Shown in pieces: positions 1 to 8,287 of a stretch of DNA of 64,000 nt. Source of the stretch: Parafrankia sp041008525 (GTDB lineage: Bacteria; Actinomycetota; Actinomycetes; Frankiales; Frankiaceae); the NCBI RefSeq assembly GCF_041008525.1, contig NZ_JBFLUG010000036.1, positions 1 through 64,000 of the forward strand, read 5' to 3'. Each line of letters begins with the position of its first letter. Position 1 is the stretch's first letter. Below the pieces are notes generated by a model that searched no databases, was not told the origin of the DNA, and saw only the letters and a list, made by a program, of their open reading frames with translations. Position numbers and translations under genes: made by a program.

Positions 1-301
1 ATCGTCTATCATTGCCAAAGGAATTTCCCTACCATCACCAGAACACACAAGCCCTGGCCATGGACGGGGGTTAAAAAATATGGCACTGACTATTCGGTAC
101 GCTGTTGAGTTCTCAAGGAGCAGATGCGTTCTGGAACCGCGCCGCGAGACGCCGTATCCAGGCGATTTGCTTCGATCGGTCCGGTTCATCGCGATCCTCC
201 CCTGAGGGGGGGGCGATCCGGCCCGGTGGGCCTCACCTTCCGGCTAGGCCCGTGTCCCGAGTGGAGCCACCCTGTTCGGTGTCTGCCGTGTCTCGCTGAC
301 A
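1..301 (-). ncRNA. rRNA operon 5' leader (partial; 16S lies beyond the left edge)
   Basis: Read on the minus strand this stretch looks like an actinobacterial pre-16S leader. It has a boxA-like antitermination signal (TGCTCCTTGAGAACTCAACA, starting at 122), then a GTGCCA element near 86-81 and a TTCCTTTGGCAAT element near 25-13 that can pair through TGCCA/TGGCA, as in the processing stem around 16S rRNA. No mature rRNA sequence is inside the window, so 16S should begin just past base 1. The leader assignment rests on recalled similarity to actinomycete rrn leaders and not on an alignment. Confidence 0.75.
113..122 (-). promoter_or_regulatory. boxA-like antitermination element of the rrn leader
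   Basis: The minus strand reads TGCTCCTTGA, close to the E. coli boxA TGCTCTTTAACA, and is followed by GAACTCAACA as in other actinobacterial rrn leaders. BoxA RNA is bound by NusB with NusE (S10) to prevent premature termination of rRNA transcription. nusB itself is encoded at 48,216-48,749 in this window. Confidence 0.65.
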
Positions 302-307
302 GACAGA

Positions 308-337
308 ACATTACGGGTGGATGTCGGGGGCAGTCAA
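308..337 (-). promoter_or_regulatory. Putative rrn promoter (-35 TTGACT, 18 bp, -10 TAATGT)
   Basis: On the minus strand TTGACT (337-332) and TAATGT (313-308) are separated by 18 bp, a good primary-sigma promoter directed toward the rRNA leader. The start point would be near 301, which gives a leader of about 300 nt inside the window. The perfect TGTGA-N6-TCACA palindrome lies just upstream. Other promoters further upstream (400-658) cannot be excluded, since rrn operons often have several. Confidence 0.55.
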
Positions 338-357
338 ATCAATCGGGTCCTAGATAG

Positions 358-373
358 TGTGACCTATGTCACA
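358..373. promoter_or_regulatory. CRP/FNR-family operator-like palindrome
   Basis: The sequence TGTGACCTATGTCACA matches the CRP consensus TGTGA-N6-TCACA at all ten fixed positions. Its centre (365.5) is about 64 bp upstream of the predicted rrn start point, close to the -61.5 placement of class I CRP activation. Actinobacterial CRP proteins (M. tuberculosis Rv3676, Streptomyces Crp) recognise this type of sequence. Binding is inferred from the sequence only. Confidence 0.5.
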
Positions 374-658
374 GCAACGCAGAGAGAGCTTGACGGGGCT
401 GTCTGGTATGGGAGGCTTGAGGTTCTGCGCTCGAACAGATGAGCGGGTCTGTAGTCGGCGTCCGCGCAGGCCAACGGCCCGTCGCCTGAAGTGGCCAGGC
501 AAGGCCGAGCGGTGCTCCGGGCCCTCCCCATCGACGGTCGGCTCCCACCCCACCGCCAGGCCGCGGAGCCCGCGGGTCCCATCGAGGTCCAGATCGCCGG
601 CCACCGTCCGGGCGGCCGCGCATCGCCCCTCGCCGCGATGTTCAGGGCTGGGTCGGTG
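374..658. other. Intergenic region between mpg and the rrn promoter
   Basis: I see no convincing gene here. It is the stretch between the end of mpg and the rrn promoter region and may hold additional rrn promoters. Overlapping short reading frames on both strands have no recognisable product. Confidence 0.5.
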
Positions 659-1468
659 CTACCGCGGGCGGACGAGCCGGGCTCTGCTGACCGAGGCCTC
701 GCCCAGCAGCCACAGGCGGTAGGGAAGGTCGGTCCCGACGCGGATACCCACCCGTGGTCCCTGCCCGACCGCAGCGTCGTCGATCGGCGTGCCCTGGTGG
801 ATGGAGAGCGGCCCTGGGCCTGTCAGATCCGCGCCGGTGTACCCGCCGTCGACGCCGAGAGCCCGCGCGAAGCGGCCCGGACCACTGGCCCACCGGCGCA
901 GCCCGGGGCCGGACGGCGGCGGGCCGTCCACCTTCGGCTCGATCCTGGGAGCCCCGGGGCCGGCCGCACCCGGCAGGTCCACGCGGCCAGCGGACCCCGA
1001 CCGGGCCGGCGCATCGCGGCCGGTGATGTCCCGCTCCAGCCGGGACGGGCAGACACTCCCCGCCCGGATCAGAACCGCCGCAGCCGTGCCCTCCGGGCCG
1101 CACACGACGTTGAAACACCAGTGCATGCCGTACACGAAGTAGACGTAGGCATGTCCCGGCGGGCCGAACATCACGCGGCTGCGCGGCGTCGGGCCGCGGC
1201 GCGCATGCGAGGCCGGGTCGTCAGTCCCGCCGTAGGCCTCGACCTCGGTCACCCGCAACGCGACCGGCCCGTGCCGAACCGTCGCCCCGAGAAGATCACG
1301 GGCGACGGCCAGCACGGGCCGGTCGTAGAAGTGTCGGTCCAGCAGCCCGCCCGGAGGCGGGGCGGCGGACAGTGGTCCGCCGTGGGTGCCGGGCCCGGCG
1401 GGGCCGCCGCCGTCGGCATGCGGCCCCCGAGGATGGTCCTGAGGGGAGGTGCTCAGCTCCCCGCCCAT
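659..1468 (-). CDS. mpg: 3-methyladenine DNA glycosylase (Aag/MPG family)
   Basis: A 269-residue base-excision repair enzyme that removes alkylated purines from DNA. The first 40 residues are a Gly/Pro-rich extension; the Aag fold starts near residue 42 (LLDRHFYDRPVLAVARDLLG). The motif TEVEAYGGTDDPASHA (residues 74-89) carries the probable catalytic Glu77, and MFGPPGHAYVYFVYGMHW follows, both typical of the family. The start overlaps the end of argH by 16 bp, so mpg is probably co-transcribed as the last gene of the argG-argH unit. A start nearer the conserved domain is possible. A link to arginine synthesis is not expected. Confidence 0.93.
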   Translation of the reverse strand: MGGELSTSPQDHPRGPHADGGGPAGPGTHGGPLSAAPPPGGLLDRHFYDRPVLAVARDLLGATVRHGPVALRVTEVEAYGGTDDPASHARRGPTPRSRVMFGPPGHAYVYFVYGMHWCFNVVCGPEGTAAAVLIRAGSVCPSRLERDITGRDAPARSGSAGRVDLPGAAGPGAPRIEPKVDGPPPSGPGLRRWASGPGRFARALGVDGGYTGADLTGPGPLSIHQGTPIDDAAVGQGPRVGIRVGTDLPYRLWLLGEASVSRARLVRPR

Positions 1469-3066
1469 GTCCGGTCCCGGTCCAGCACCGGCCCCAGCGC
1501 CTGGATCTGCTCACGGACCCGTTCCGGGGCCGTCCCGCCCGGCGCGGAACGGGCCTCCAGCGCGCCCCGCACCGAGAGCACGGTCCGCACGTCCGGCGTG
1601 AGCAGCGGGCTGATCACCGCGAGGTCGTCGTCGGACACCTCGTCGAGGTCCGCCTCGTGCGCCACGCACCAGGCGACCAGCTGGCCGACCGCCTCGTGCG
1701 CCTCCCGGAACGCCACCCCGTTGCGGACCAGGTACTCGGCGACGTCGGTGGCGAGGGCGAAGCCGTCAGGCGCGGCTGCCTCCAGCCGATCCCGGCGGAC
1801 CCGCATCGTCGCGACCATCCCGGTCATCGCCGGCAGCACGACCAGGAGGGTGTCGACGGCGTCGAAGACCGGCTCCTTGTCCTCCTGCAGATCACGGTCG
1901 TACGCCAGCGGCAGGCCCTTGAGCGTCGTCAGCAACCCGGTGAGCGCCCCGATGAGCCGCCCCGACTTGCCCCTGGCCAGTTCCGCGATGTCCGGGTTCT
2001 TCTTCTGCGGCATGATCGAGCTGCCGGTGGCGAAGGCGTCGTCGAGCTCGACCCAGCCGAACTCCCGGGTCGTCCACAGGACGATCTCCTCGCCGAGACG
2101 GGACAGGTGCACTCCCGCCAGGGCGGCCACGAAGAGGAACTCGGCCGCGAAGTCGCGGTCCGAGACCGCGTCCAGGGAGTTCGCGAACGCCCGGTCGAAG
2201 CCGAGCTCAGCGGCCACCCCGGCCGGGTCGAGCGGCAGCGACGAGCCGGCAAGTGCACCGGCGCCCAGCGCGCTCACCGACGCCCGCCGGTCCCAGTCCC
2301 GCAGCCGCTCGGTATCCCGGGCGAAGGCGTGCACGTGGGCCAGGAGCTGGTGGGCAAACGAGATCGGCTGGGCGTGCTGCAGGTGCGTCATGCCCGGTGC
2401 CGGGGTGTCGACGTGCTGCTCCGCCAGGACGACAAGCGCGGTCGACAGCTCGGTGAGCCGCGCCGCGACCTGCCGCGCGTGGTCGCGCAGGTACAGCCGC
2501 AGGTCGGTGGCGACCTGGTCGTTACGGCTCCGCCCGGCGCGCAGCTTGCCGCCGAGCGCGCCGAGCCGTTCCAGCAGGCCCCGTTCGAGGGCGGTGTGGA
2601 CGTCCTCGTCCTCGATGGTCGGCCGGAAGCGGCCCTGGGTGACCGCCTCCGACAGGTCGTCGAGCGCGCCGAGCATGGCGGTGAGCTCGCCCGCGTCGAG
2701 CAGCCCGGCTCGGTGCAGCACCCCGGCGTGGGAACGCGAGGCGAGCAGGTCGTACGGGGCCAGCCGCCAGTCGAACTGCACGCTGACGGACAGCCGGGCC
2801 AGCGCCTCGGCCGGGCCACCGGCGAACCGGCCACCCCACAGCCGCAACGGCGGCGCCCCGTCAGCGCTGGCGGACCCGAGGCCGGAGTCGAGCTCGTCCC
2901 GCTCACGGTCCGGCTCCGCGGCCCCGGCTCCGCCCGGCGCCGCGGTCGCGCCGGTGCCGCCCTGCTGCTGACCCGCCTCGTCCTGGGCCTGCCTGGAATC
3001 CATCTGTACCTGCTCCTTGTCGGACGGCGGACGGTCCTCCGCCGCCACCGACCCGGTCGACGTCAT
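1453..3066 (-). CDS. argH: Argininosuccinate lyase
   Basis: Last step of arginine synthesis: argininosuccinate is split to arginine and fumarate. The fumarase/aspartase-superfamily signature GSSIMPQKKNPD is present near the middle of the protein, and LRLWGGRF marks the usual N-terminal end of the enzyme near residue 68. The chosen ATG (3066) overlaps the argG stop as ATGA, the same coupling seen through the arg genes, and gives 537 residues. The first 60 or so residues are a low-complexity Gln/Gly/Ala/Asp-rich extension absent from the usual 470-480-residue enzymes. An internal start (MDSRQAQ, 21 codons later) would shorten it. Confidence 0.97.
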   Translation of the reverse strand: MTSTGSVAAEDRPPSDKEQVQMDSRQAQDEAGQQQGGTGATAAPGGAGAAEPDRERDELDSGLGSASADGAPPLRLWGGRFAGGPAEALARLSVSVQFDWRLAPYDLLASRSHAGVLHRAGLLDAGELTAMLGALDDLSEAVTQGRFRPTIEDEDVHTALERGLLERLGALGGKLRAGRSRNDQVATDLRLYLRDHARQVAARLTELSTALVVLAEQHVDTPAPGMTHLQHAQPISFAHQLLAHVHAFARDTERLRDWDRRASVSALGAGALAGSSLPLDPAGVAAELGFDRAFANSLDAVSDRDFAAEFLFVAALAGVHLSRLGEEIVLWTTREFGWVELDDAFATGSSIMPQKKNPDIAELARGKSGRLIGALTGLLTTLKGLPLAYDRDLQEDKEPVFDAVDTLLVVLPAMTGMVATMRVRRDRLEAAAPDGFALATDVAEYLVRNGVAFREAHEAVGQLVAWCVAHEADLDEVSDDDLAVISPLLTPDVRTVLSVRGALEARSAPGGTAPERVREQIQALGPVLDRDRTWAGS

Positions 3067-4265
3067 GGCTGCAGCCGCTGCTCTCTGGCCGCCCAGACCT
3101 TCGTGGGCAGCCCCCACAGCTCGATGAACCCGCGGGCGTCACTCTGGTCGAACTGGTCGCCCGCGTCGTAGGTGGCCAGTGCGTGGTCGTAGAGGCTGCC
3201 AGGGCTACGACGCCCGACCACCTGTGCGACCCCGCCGGCGAGGCGGATACGCACGTCGCCGGTGACACCGACGCTGGACGATTCCTCGAACGCGTCCAGG
3301 GCCGCCCGCAACGGGGAGTACCACAGGCCGTCGTAGACGATCTCGGCCCAGCGCTGGTCGACGCCGCGCTTGAAGCGGGCGATGTCCCGCTCCAGCGTGA
3401 GGTCCTCCAGGTCCCGGTGCGCGGTCAGCAGCGTGATCGCGGCCGGGCACTCGTAGATCTCGCGGCTCTTGATCCCGACCAGCCGGTCCTCGATCATGTC
3501 GATCCGGCCGACGCCCTGAGCCCCGCCCCGCCGGTTGAGCTCGGCGACGAGCTCGACGAGGGACAGCGGGCGCCCGTCGAGGCCGGTCGGCAGGCCGTCG
3601 GTGAACGAGATCGTGACCTCGTCCGCGGGGCGCGCGACCGTCGGGTCCGCGGTGTAGACGAACACGTCCTCCGGCGGCTGCGCCCACGGGTCCTCGAGGA
3701 TGCCGCACTCGGCGGTGCGGCCCCACAGGTTCTGGTCGATCGAGTAGGGCGACTTCTTGGAGACGTCGATCGGCAGGCCGCGCTCCTCCGCGAAGGCGAT
3801 CGCCTTGTCCCGGGTCATCCCGGAGTCCCGCACCGGGGCGAGCACGCGCAGGCCGGGGGCCAGCGCCATCACGCCGACCTCGAAGCGGACCTGGTCGTTG
3901 CCCTTGCCGGTGCAGCCGTGGGCGATCGCATCCGCGCCGTGCTGCCGGGCAGCCTCGACGAGATGCTTCACGATGATCGGCCGGGACAGTGAGGAAATGA
4001 GCGGGTAGCGGTCCATGTACAGCGCGTTCGACCGGATGGCCGGCGCGACGAAGTCGGCCGCGTACTCCTCCCGGGCGTCGACGACGATGGATTCGACGGC
4101 GCCGCAGGTGAATGCCCGTTGGCGGATCGCCTCCAGGTCCTCTCCGCCCTGGCCAACGTCGACGGCCAGGGCGATCACCTCGGCGCCCGTCTCGGCTCCG
4201 ATCCAGCCGATGGCCACGGACGTGTCGAGGCCGCCCGAGTAGGCAAGCACGACGCGTTCGGTCAC
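3063..4265 (-). CDS. argG: Argininosuccinate synthase
   Basis: Joins citrulline and aspartate with ATP to give argininosuccinate. The N-type ATP pyrophosphatase P-loop AYSGGLDTSVA lies at residues 8-18, and the 400-residue length is normal. The GTG start is preceded by AAGGAG with 7 bases of spacing. The stop overlaps argH. A gap of 164 bp separates it from argR, so argG-argH may have their own promoter in addition to read-through from the argC operon. Confidence 0.98.
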   Translation of the reverse strand: MTERVVLAYSGGLDTSVAIGWIGAETGAEVIALAVDVGQGGEDLEAIRQRAFTCGAVESIVVDAREEYAADFVAPAIRSNALYMDRYPLISSLSRPIIVKHLVEAARQHGADAIAHGCTGKGNDQVRFEVGVMALAPGLRVLAPVRDSGMTRDKAIAFAEERGLPIDVSKKSPYSIDQNLWGRTAECGILEDPWAQPPEDVFVYTADPTVARPADEVTISFTDGLPTGLDGRPLSLVELVAELNRRGGAQGVGRIDMIEDRLVGIKSREIYECPAAITLLTAHRDLEDLTLERDIARFKRGVDQRWAEIVYDGLWYSPLRAALDAFEESSSVGVTGDVRIRLAGGVAQVVGRRSPGSLYDHALATYDAGDQFDQSDARGFIELWGLPTKVWAAREQRLQP

Positions 4266-4429
4266 AGGGTCTCTCCTTAGTCCACGCAGTTCATACGCGC
4301 ATGTGGTTCATGCCCGTGTTCGGGCTCGGTGCCTCATGCCTGGCACTCATGGCCAGCCCTCGTCGCCGGCTCCCCGTGACCGGCCTCGTGCCCCCGTGGC
4401 CGGACCCGCCTGGATCGACCCTCGGGCGC
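4266..4429. promoter_or_regulatory. argR-argG intergenic region with hairpin and GTTCAT direct repeat
   Basis: The 164-bp gap holds a perfect 5-bp stem with a 4-base loop at 4312-4325 (GCCCG TGTT CGGGC), a possible weak terminator after argR. Nearer argG there are two GTTCAT repeats (4289-4294 and 4306-4311), 17 bp apart. They resemble ARG-box half-sites only loosely, and I could not define a good argG promoter. Confidence 0.3.
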
Positions 4430-5083
4430 TCAGTACTCGTCCGCGGTCCCATCTCCGGCCTCGCCCCTGTCTGCCACCGTGGTTTCGTCGTCTCCCGCCG
4501 GGGGCGAGGTGCCGCCGAGACGCCACCGGCCCACCGACGCGGGCAGCGTGGCCGGTGCGGCGGCCGCCGTGTCCCGGGCCCGGCCGTCGGCCAGCGACAG
4601 CAGCCGTCCGGCGAACTGCGGGCCCACCGACGGGCCGTGCGGACCGTGCACCGCCCGGCAGACGACCAGGATCGTGTCGTCGCCGGCGATCGTCCCCATC
4701 ACCTCCGGCAGGGCGGCGCGGTCGAGGGCGGAGGCGAACAGCTGGGCGGCCCCCGGCGGGGTGCGCAGCACGACGAGGTCACCGTTGGCCTCCGCCGAGA
4801 CCAGGAGCTCCTCGCAGAGCCTGGCCAGTGGTATGCGCACGGTCTCCGCCGGTGCCAGGTTGACGTCCACCGTGTAGATGAGCACGCCTTCGGGCCCACG
4901 AACCTTGGTGGCGCCGATGTCCTCCAGATCCCGGGACAGGGTGGCCTGGGTGACCTGCACGCCCTCGGCGGAGAGCAGACGCGCCAGCTCCGCCTGTGAA
5001 CGTACCGACCCGGCTGCGATCAGCGCCGCGAGACGCGCCTGCCGGGCGTGTTTCGTCAGCGGGGCGGCCGCGCGGATGGTCAT
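4430..5083 (-). CDS. argR: Arginine repressor ArgR
   Basis: Arginine-dependent repressor of the arg genes. The N-terminal winged-helix domain is clear (KHARQARLAALIAAGSV, SQAELARLLSAEG, VTQATLSRDLEDIGATKV, residues about 11-65). The C-terminal oligomerisation and arginine-binding domain covers about residues 80-165, with GTIAGDDTILVVCR. The protein is 217 residues against the usual 150-170; the extra part is a Pro/Gly/Asp-rich C-terminal tail of about 45 residues. Its start overlaps the argF stop by 4 bp. Candidate targets are the ARG-box-like sites at the argC promoter. Confidence 0.97.
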   Translation of the reverse strand: MTIRAAAPLTKHARQARLAALIAAGSVRSQAELARLLSAEGVQVTQATLSRDLEDIGATKVRGPEGVLIYTVDVNLAPAETVRIPLARLCEELLVSAEANGDLVVLRTPPGAAQLFASALDRAALPEVMGTIAGDDTILVVCRAVHGPHGPSVGPQFAGRLLSLADGRARDTAAAAPATLPASVGRWRLGGTSPPAGDDETTVADRGEAGDGTADEY

Positions 5084-6033
5084 CGGGAACCGACACCTGC
5101 CGCGGACTCGCCGAGCAGGAACGACAGCAGCGCCTTCTGGGCGTGGAGCCGGTTCTCCGCCTGGTCGAAGACCACCGAGCGGGGGCCGTCGAGCACGCCG
5201 GCGGAGATCTCGACGTCGCGGTGGGCGGGGAGGCAGTGCATGACGATCGCGTCCGGCCGGGCCGCCTCGACGGCCTTCTCGTCGAGGCGGTACGGCTGGA
5301 AGACCAGTGCCCGGGTCTCGGACTCGCCGTCCTGACCCATCGAGGCCCAGACGTCGGTGTAGAGCACGTCGGCGTCGGCGGCGGCCTCGTGCGCGTTGTG
5401 CATCACCAGCGCCTCGCCGCCGGTGACCGCGCCGATCTCGTTCGCCTGCCGAACCACCTGGCCGATCGGCTCGTAGCCGGGCGGCGAGGCGACATGGATG
5501 CGCATCCCGGCGAGGGCACCCGCGAGCATCAGCGAGTGCGCGACGTTGTTGCCGTCGCCGAGGTAGGCGAGGGTCAGACCGGCGAGCCGGCCGCGCAGTT
5601 CACGGATGGTCTGCAGATCGGCCAGCGCCTGGCAGGGATGCGCGTGGTCGGACAGTGCGTTGACGACCGGAACGGTGGCCGCGGCCGCCATCCGCTCGAC
5701 TCGACTCTGCTCGAAGGTCCGGATCACGATGGCGTCGACATAGCGGCTCAGCACCGCGGCCGTGTCCTCGATCGTCTCCCCGCGCCCCAGCTGGGTCGAG
5801 GCGGAGTCGATCACGATCGGGTGGCCGCCGAGTTCGGCGACCGCCACGTCGAACGAAAGCCTGGTCCGGGTGGACGGCTTCTCGAAGATCAGTGCCACCG
5901 ACCGGCCATCGAGGGGGCGCGGGCCCGACCCACGCTGGCGGCGCGTCGCCTTGAGCTGGTCGGCGAGGTCGAGCAGGGCGGCCTGCTCGGACGAGGTCAG
6001 GTCCGTGTCGAGCAGGAAGTGTCGAGCCGTCAT
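5080..6033 (-). CDS. argF: Ornithine carbamoyltransferase
   Basis: Transfers the carbamoyl group of carbamoyl phosphate to ornithine to give citrulline. The carbamoyl-phosphate loop STRTRLSFDVA, the HPCQALAD motif and the ornithine-binding HCLPAHR motif are all present in a 317-residue protein. The start overlaps argD and the stop overlaps argR, both by 4 bp. Its carbamoyl phosphate would come from CarAB encoded at 37,399-41,909. Confidence 0.98.
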   Translation of the reverse strand: MTARHFLLDTDLTSSEQAALLDLADQLKATRRQRGSGPRPLDGRSVALIFEKPSTRTRLSFDVAVAELGGHPIVIDSASTQLGRGETIEDTAAVLSRYVDAIVIRTFEQSRVERMAAAATVPVVNALSDHAHPCQALADLQTIRELRGRLAGLTLAYLGDGNNVAHSLMLAGALAGMRIHVASPPGYEPIGQVVRQANEIGAVTGGEALVMHNAHEAAADADVLYTDVWASMGQDGESETRALVFQPYRLDEKAVEAARPDAIVMHCLPAHRDVEISAGVLDGPRSVVFDQAENRLHAQKALLSFLLGESAAGVGSR

Positions 6034-7259
6034 GCGCTGACCTTAGAGCTTCTGCCCTGCTTACCACCGTCTTCGTCGCCGGCCCGAGCTGCCAGGACCT
6101 GCGCGGTGAGACCCGGCAGTGCCGAGACGAAGGCGTCGACGTCCGCGGTGGTGAGCACCAGGGGCGGCGCGAGCCGGACCGAGTCCGCGGAGACCGCGTT
6201 CACCAGGAAGCCCGCCTCGCGTGCAGCAGCCTCCAGCTCGCCGGCGTACGGGCCGCCCAGCTCGATCGCGAGCCACAGCCCGGAGCCGCGGACCCCGGTG
6301 ACGCCGGGAGCACCGGCGGTGAGGATCCCGTCCCGCAGCGTCCCGCCCAGCGCGACCGCGTGGTCGAGCAGGCCCTCGGCGGCGATCGTGTCCAGAACGG
6401 CGAGGGCGGCGGCGCACACGACCGGGCCGCCCCCGAAGGTGCTGCCGTGGTCGCCGGGGCGTAGCAGGTGACCGGCCGGCCCGATGCCGATGCAGACACC
6501 GATCGGCAGCCCGCCGCCCAGCCCCTTGGCAAGGGTGATCACATCCGGCACGACACCGGCGGTCTGGTGCGCGAACCAGGCGCCGGTACGCCCGATGCCG
6601 CTCTGGACCTCGTCGAACACCAGCAACGCTCCATGCGCGTCACAGGCGGCACGGGCCGCGGCGAGATATCCGGCCGGGGGTGGGACCACGCCGGCCTCAC
6701 CCAACGTGGGCTCCAGGAAGACCGCCGCGGTGCGCTCGCTGACCGCCGCGGCCAAAGCCTGCGCATCCCCGTACGGCACGAAGCGCACGCCGGGCAGCAG
6801 CGGCTCGAAGGGGGCCCGCTTCCCGGCCTGGCCGGTGATCGACAGGGCACCCATGGTCCGGCCGTGAAAGGCACCCTCGGCCGCGATGATCTCGGACCGG
6901 CCGGTCCGACGGCTGATCTTGATGGCGGTCTCGTTCGCCTCGGCGCCCGAGTTGCAGAAGAAGGCCCGCCCGTCGACGCCGAGCAGCTCGATCAGCCGCT
7001 CGGCCAACAGGACCTGGGGGGTGTTCACGTACAGGTTCGACGTGTGGCCCAGGGTGTCGAGCTGGGCGACGACCGCGGCCCGCACCGCCGGGTGACAGTG
7101 GCCGAGAACGCTCACCGCGACGCCCGCGATCAGGTCGACGTACTCCCGACCGTCGGCGTCCCACACATGGGCGCCGGCCCCACGGGTCAGCGCGATCGAC
7201 GGGCGGCCGTAGGTCGCCATGACGACGGCGTCGCGACGGTCGAGCAGGTCGGCGTTCAC
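6030..7259 (-). CDS. argD: Acetylornithine aminotransferase
   Basis: PLP-dependent class III aminotransferase that makes N-acetylornithine from N-acetylglutamate semialdehyde. LLVFDEVQSGIGRTG contains the Asp that contacts the PLP ring nitrogen, and ITLAKGLGGGLPIG contains the PLP-binding lysine. It has 409 residues with a GTG start that overlaps the argB stop (GTGA), and its stop overlaps the argF start. Confidence 0.97.
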   Translation of the reverse strand: MNADLLDRRDAVVMATYGRPSIALTRGAGAHVWDADGREYVDLIAGVAVSVLGHCHPAVRAAVVAQLDTLGHTSNLYVNTPQVLLAERLIELLGVDGRAFFCNSGAEANETAIKISRRTGRSEIIAAEGAFHGRTMGALSITGQAGKRAPFEPLLPGVRFVPYGDAQALAAAVSERTAAVFLEPTLGEAGVVPPPAGYLAAARAACDAHGALLVFDEVQSGIGRTGAWFAHQTAGVVPDVITLAKGLGGGLPIGVCIGIGPAGHLLRPGDHGSTFGGGPVVCAAALAVLDTIAAEGLLDHAVALGGTLRDGILTAGAPGVTGVRGSGLWLAIELGGPYAGELEAAAREAGFLVNAVSADSVRLAPPLVLTTADVDAFVSALPGLTAQVLAARAGDEDGGKQGRSSKVSA

Positions 7260-8287
7260 GTTTCTCCTCCGATGATGTCCGCCGCTCCCGGGTCGCCGGC
7301 GCCTGACGGCTGCCCGGCCGGCCGGTCGGGTCGGATCAGGGTGCCGATGCCCTCGTCGGTGAAGACCTCCAGCAGCACCGCGTGGGGGACCCGCCCGTCG
7401 AGCACGTGGGCCTGCGGCACGCCGCCCGCAACGGCGCGCAGGCAGGCCTCCATTTTCGGGATCATGCCTGATGAGAGGGACGGCAGGAGCCGCTCCAGCT
7501 CGCCGACGGTCAGCTCGCTGATCACTTCGTCGCTCGCCGGCCAGTCCGCGTAGAGACCCTCGACGTCGGTGAGCACGACAAGCTTCGTCGCGCCCAGCGC
7601 CAGGGCCAGCACCGCGGCCGCGGTGTCCGCGTTGACGTTGTAGACGCCGCCGTCCAGACCGCGTGCCACCGAGGCGACGACCGGCACCTTGCCCGAGTCG
7701 AGCAGGGCGTTCACGGTCTCCGGCTGAACCCTGACCACGTCGCCGACGAGGCCGACGTCCACCTCCTCGCCGTTGACCAGCGCGGGCCGGCGGCGGGCGG
7801 TGAACAGGTTCGCGTCCTCACCCGACAGGCCGACAGCGAACGGGCCGTGGTTGTTGATCAACCCGACAACGTCCCGGTTGACCTGGCCGACGAGCACCAT
7901 CCGGACCACGTCCATGGTCTCCGGCGTGGTCACGCGGAGACCGCCGACGAAGGTCGAGGCGACGCCCAGCCGCTCGAGATGTGCGGTGATCTGAGGGCCG
8001 CCGCCGTGCACGACCACGACCCGGATCCCGGCGTAGCGCAGGAAGACGATGTCCGCCGCGAAGGCCTCCCGCAGCTCCGGGCGGGTCATCGCGTTCCCGC
8101 CGTACTTGATCACCATGGTCGCGCCGTGGAAGCGGGACAGCCAGGGAAGCGCCTCGATCAGCACGGTCGTCTTGGTCAGGGCGGCGTGCCGGCGGGCCCG
8201 CGCCGCCGCACCACGAGTCATCGGGACGGTCCCGGTCGCCGGGGAAGCCGCTCCGGCAGAGAGGTCCGCGTTCAGGTCGGCGCTCAC
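7256..8287 (-). CDS. argB: Acetylglutamate kinase
   Basis: Phosphorylates N-acetylglutamate; usually the arginine-inhibited step of the pathway. KYGGNAM, VVVHGGGPQI and the C-terminal SGMIPKMEACLRAV segment are typical. The 343-residue form has an N-terminal extension of about 35 Ala/Thr-rich residues; the conserved part begins around ALTKTTVLIEALPWLSRFHG. The GTG start overlaps argJ (GTGA), which supports the long form. Confidence 0.97.
   Translation of the reverse strand: MSADLNADLSAGAASPATGTVPMTRGAAARARRHAALTKTTVLIEALPWLSRFHGATMVIKYGGNAMTRPELREAFAADIVFLRYAGIRVVVVHGGGPQITAHLERLGVASTFVGGLRVTTPETMDVVRMVLVGQVNRDVVGLINNHGPFAVGLSGEDANLFTARRRPALVNGEEVDVGLVGDVVRVQPETVNALLDSGKVPVVASVARGLDGGVYNVNADTAAAVLALALGATKLVVLTDVEGLYADWPASDEVISELTVGELERLLPSLSSGMIPKMEACLRAVAGGVPQAHVLDGRVPHAVLLEVFTDEGIGTLIRPDRPAGQPSGAGDPGAADIIGGET

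Noticed and set aside
491..2971. Plus-strand open frame of about 826 codons opposite mpg and argH
   Set aside because: Antisense to two certain genes; Ser/Arg-rich composition typical of high-GC shadow frames.
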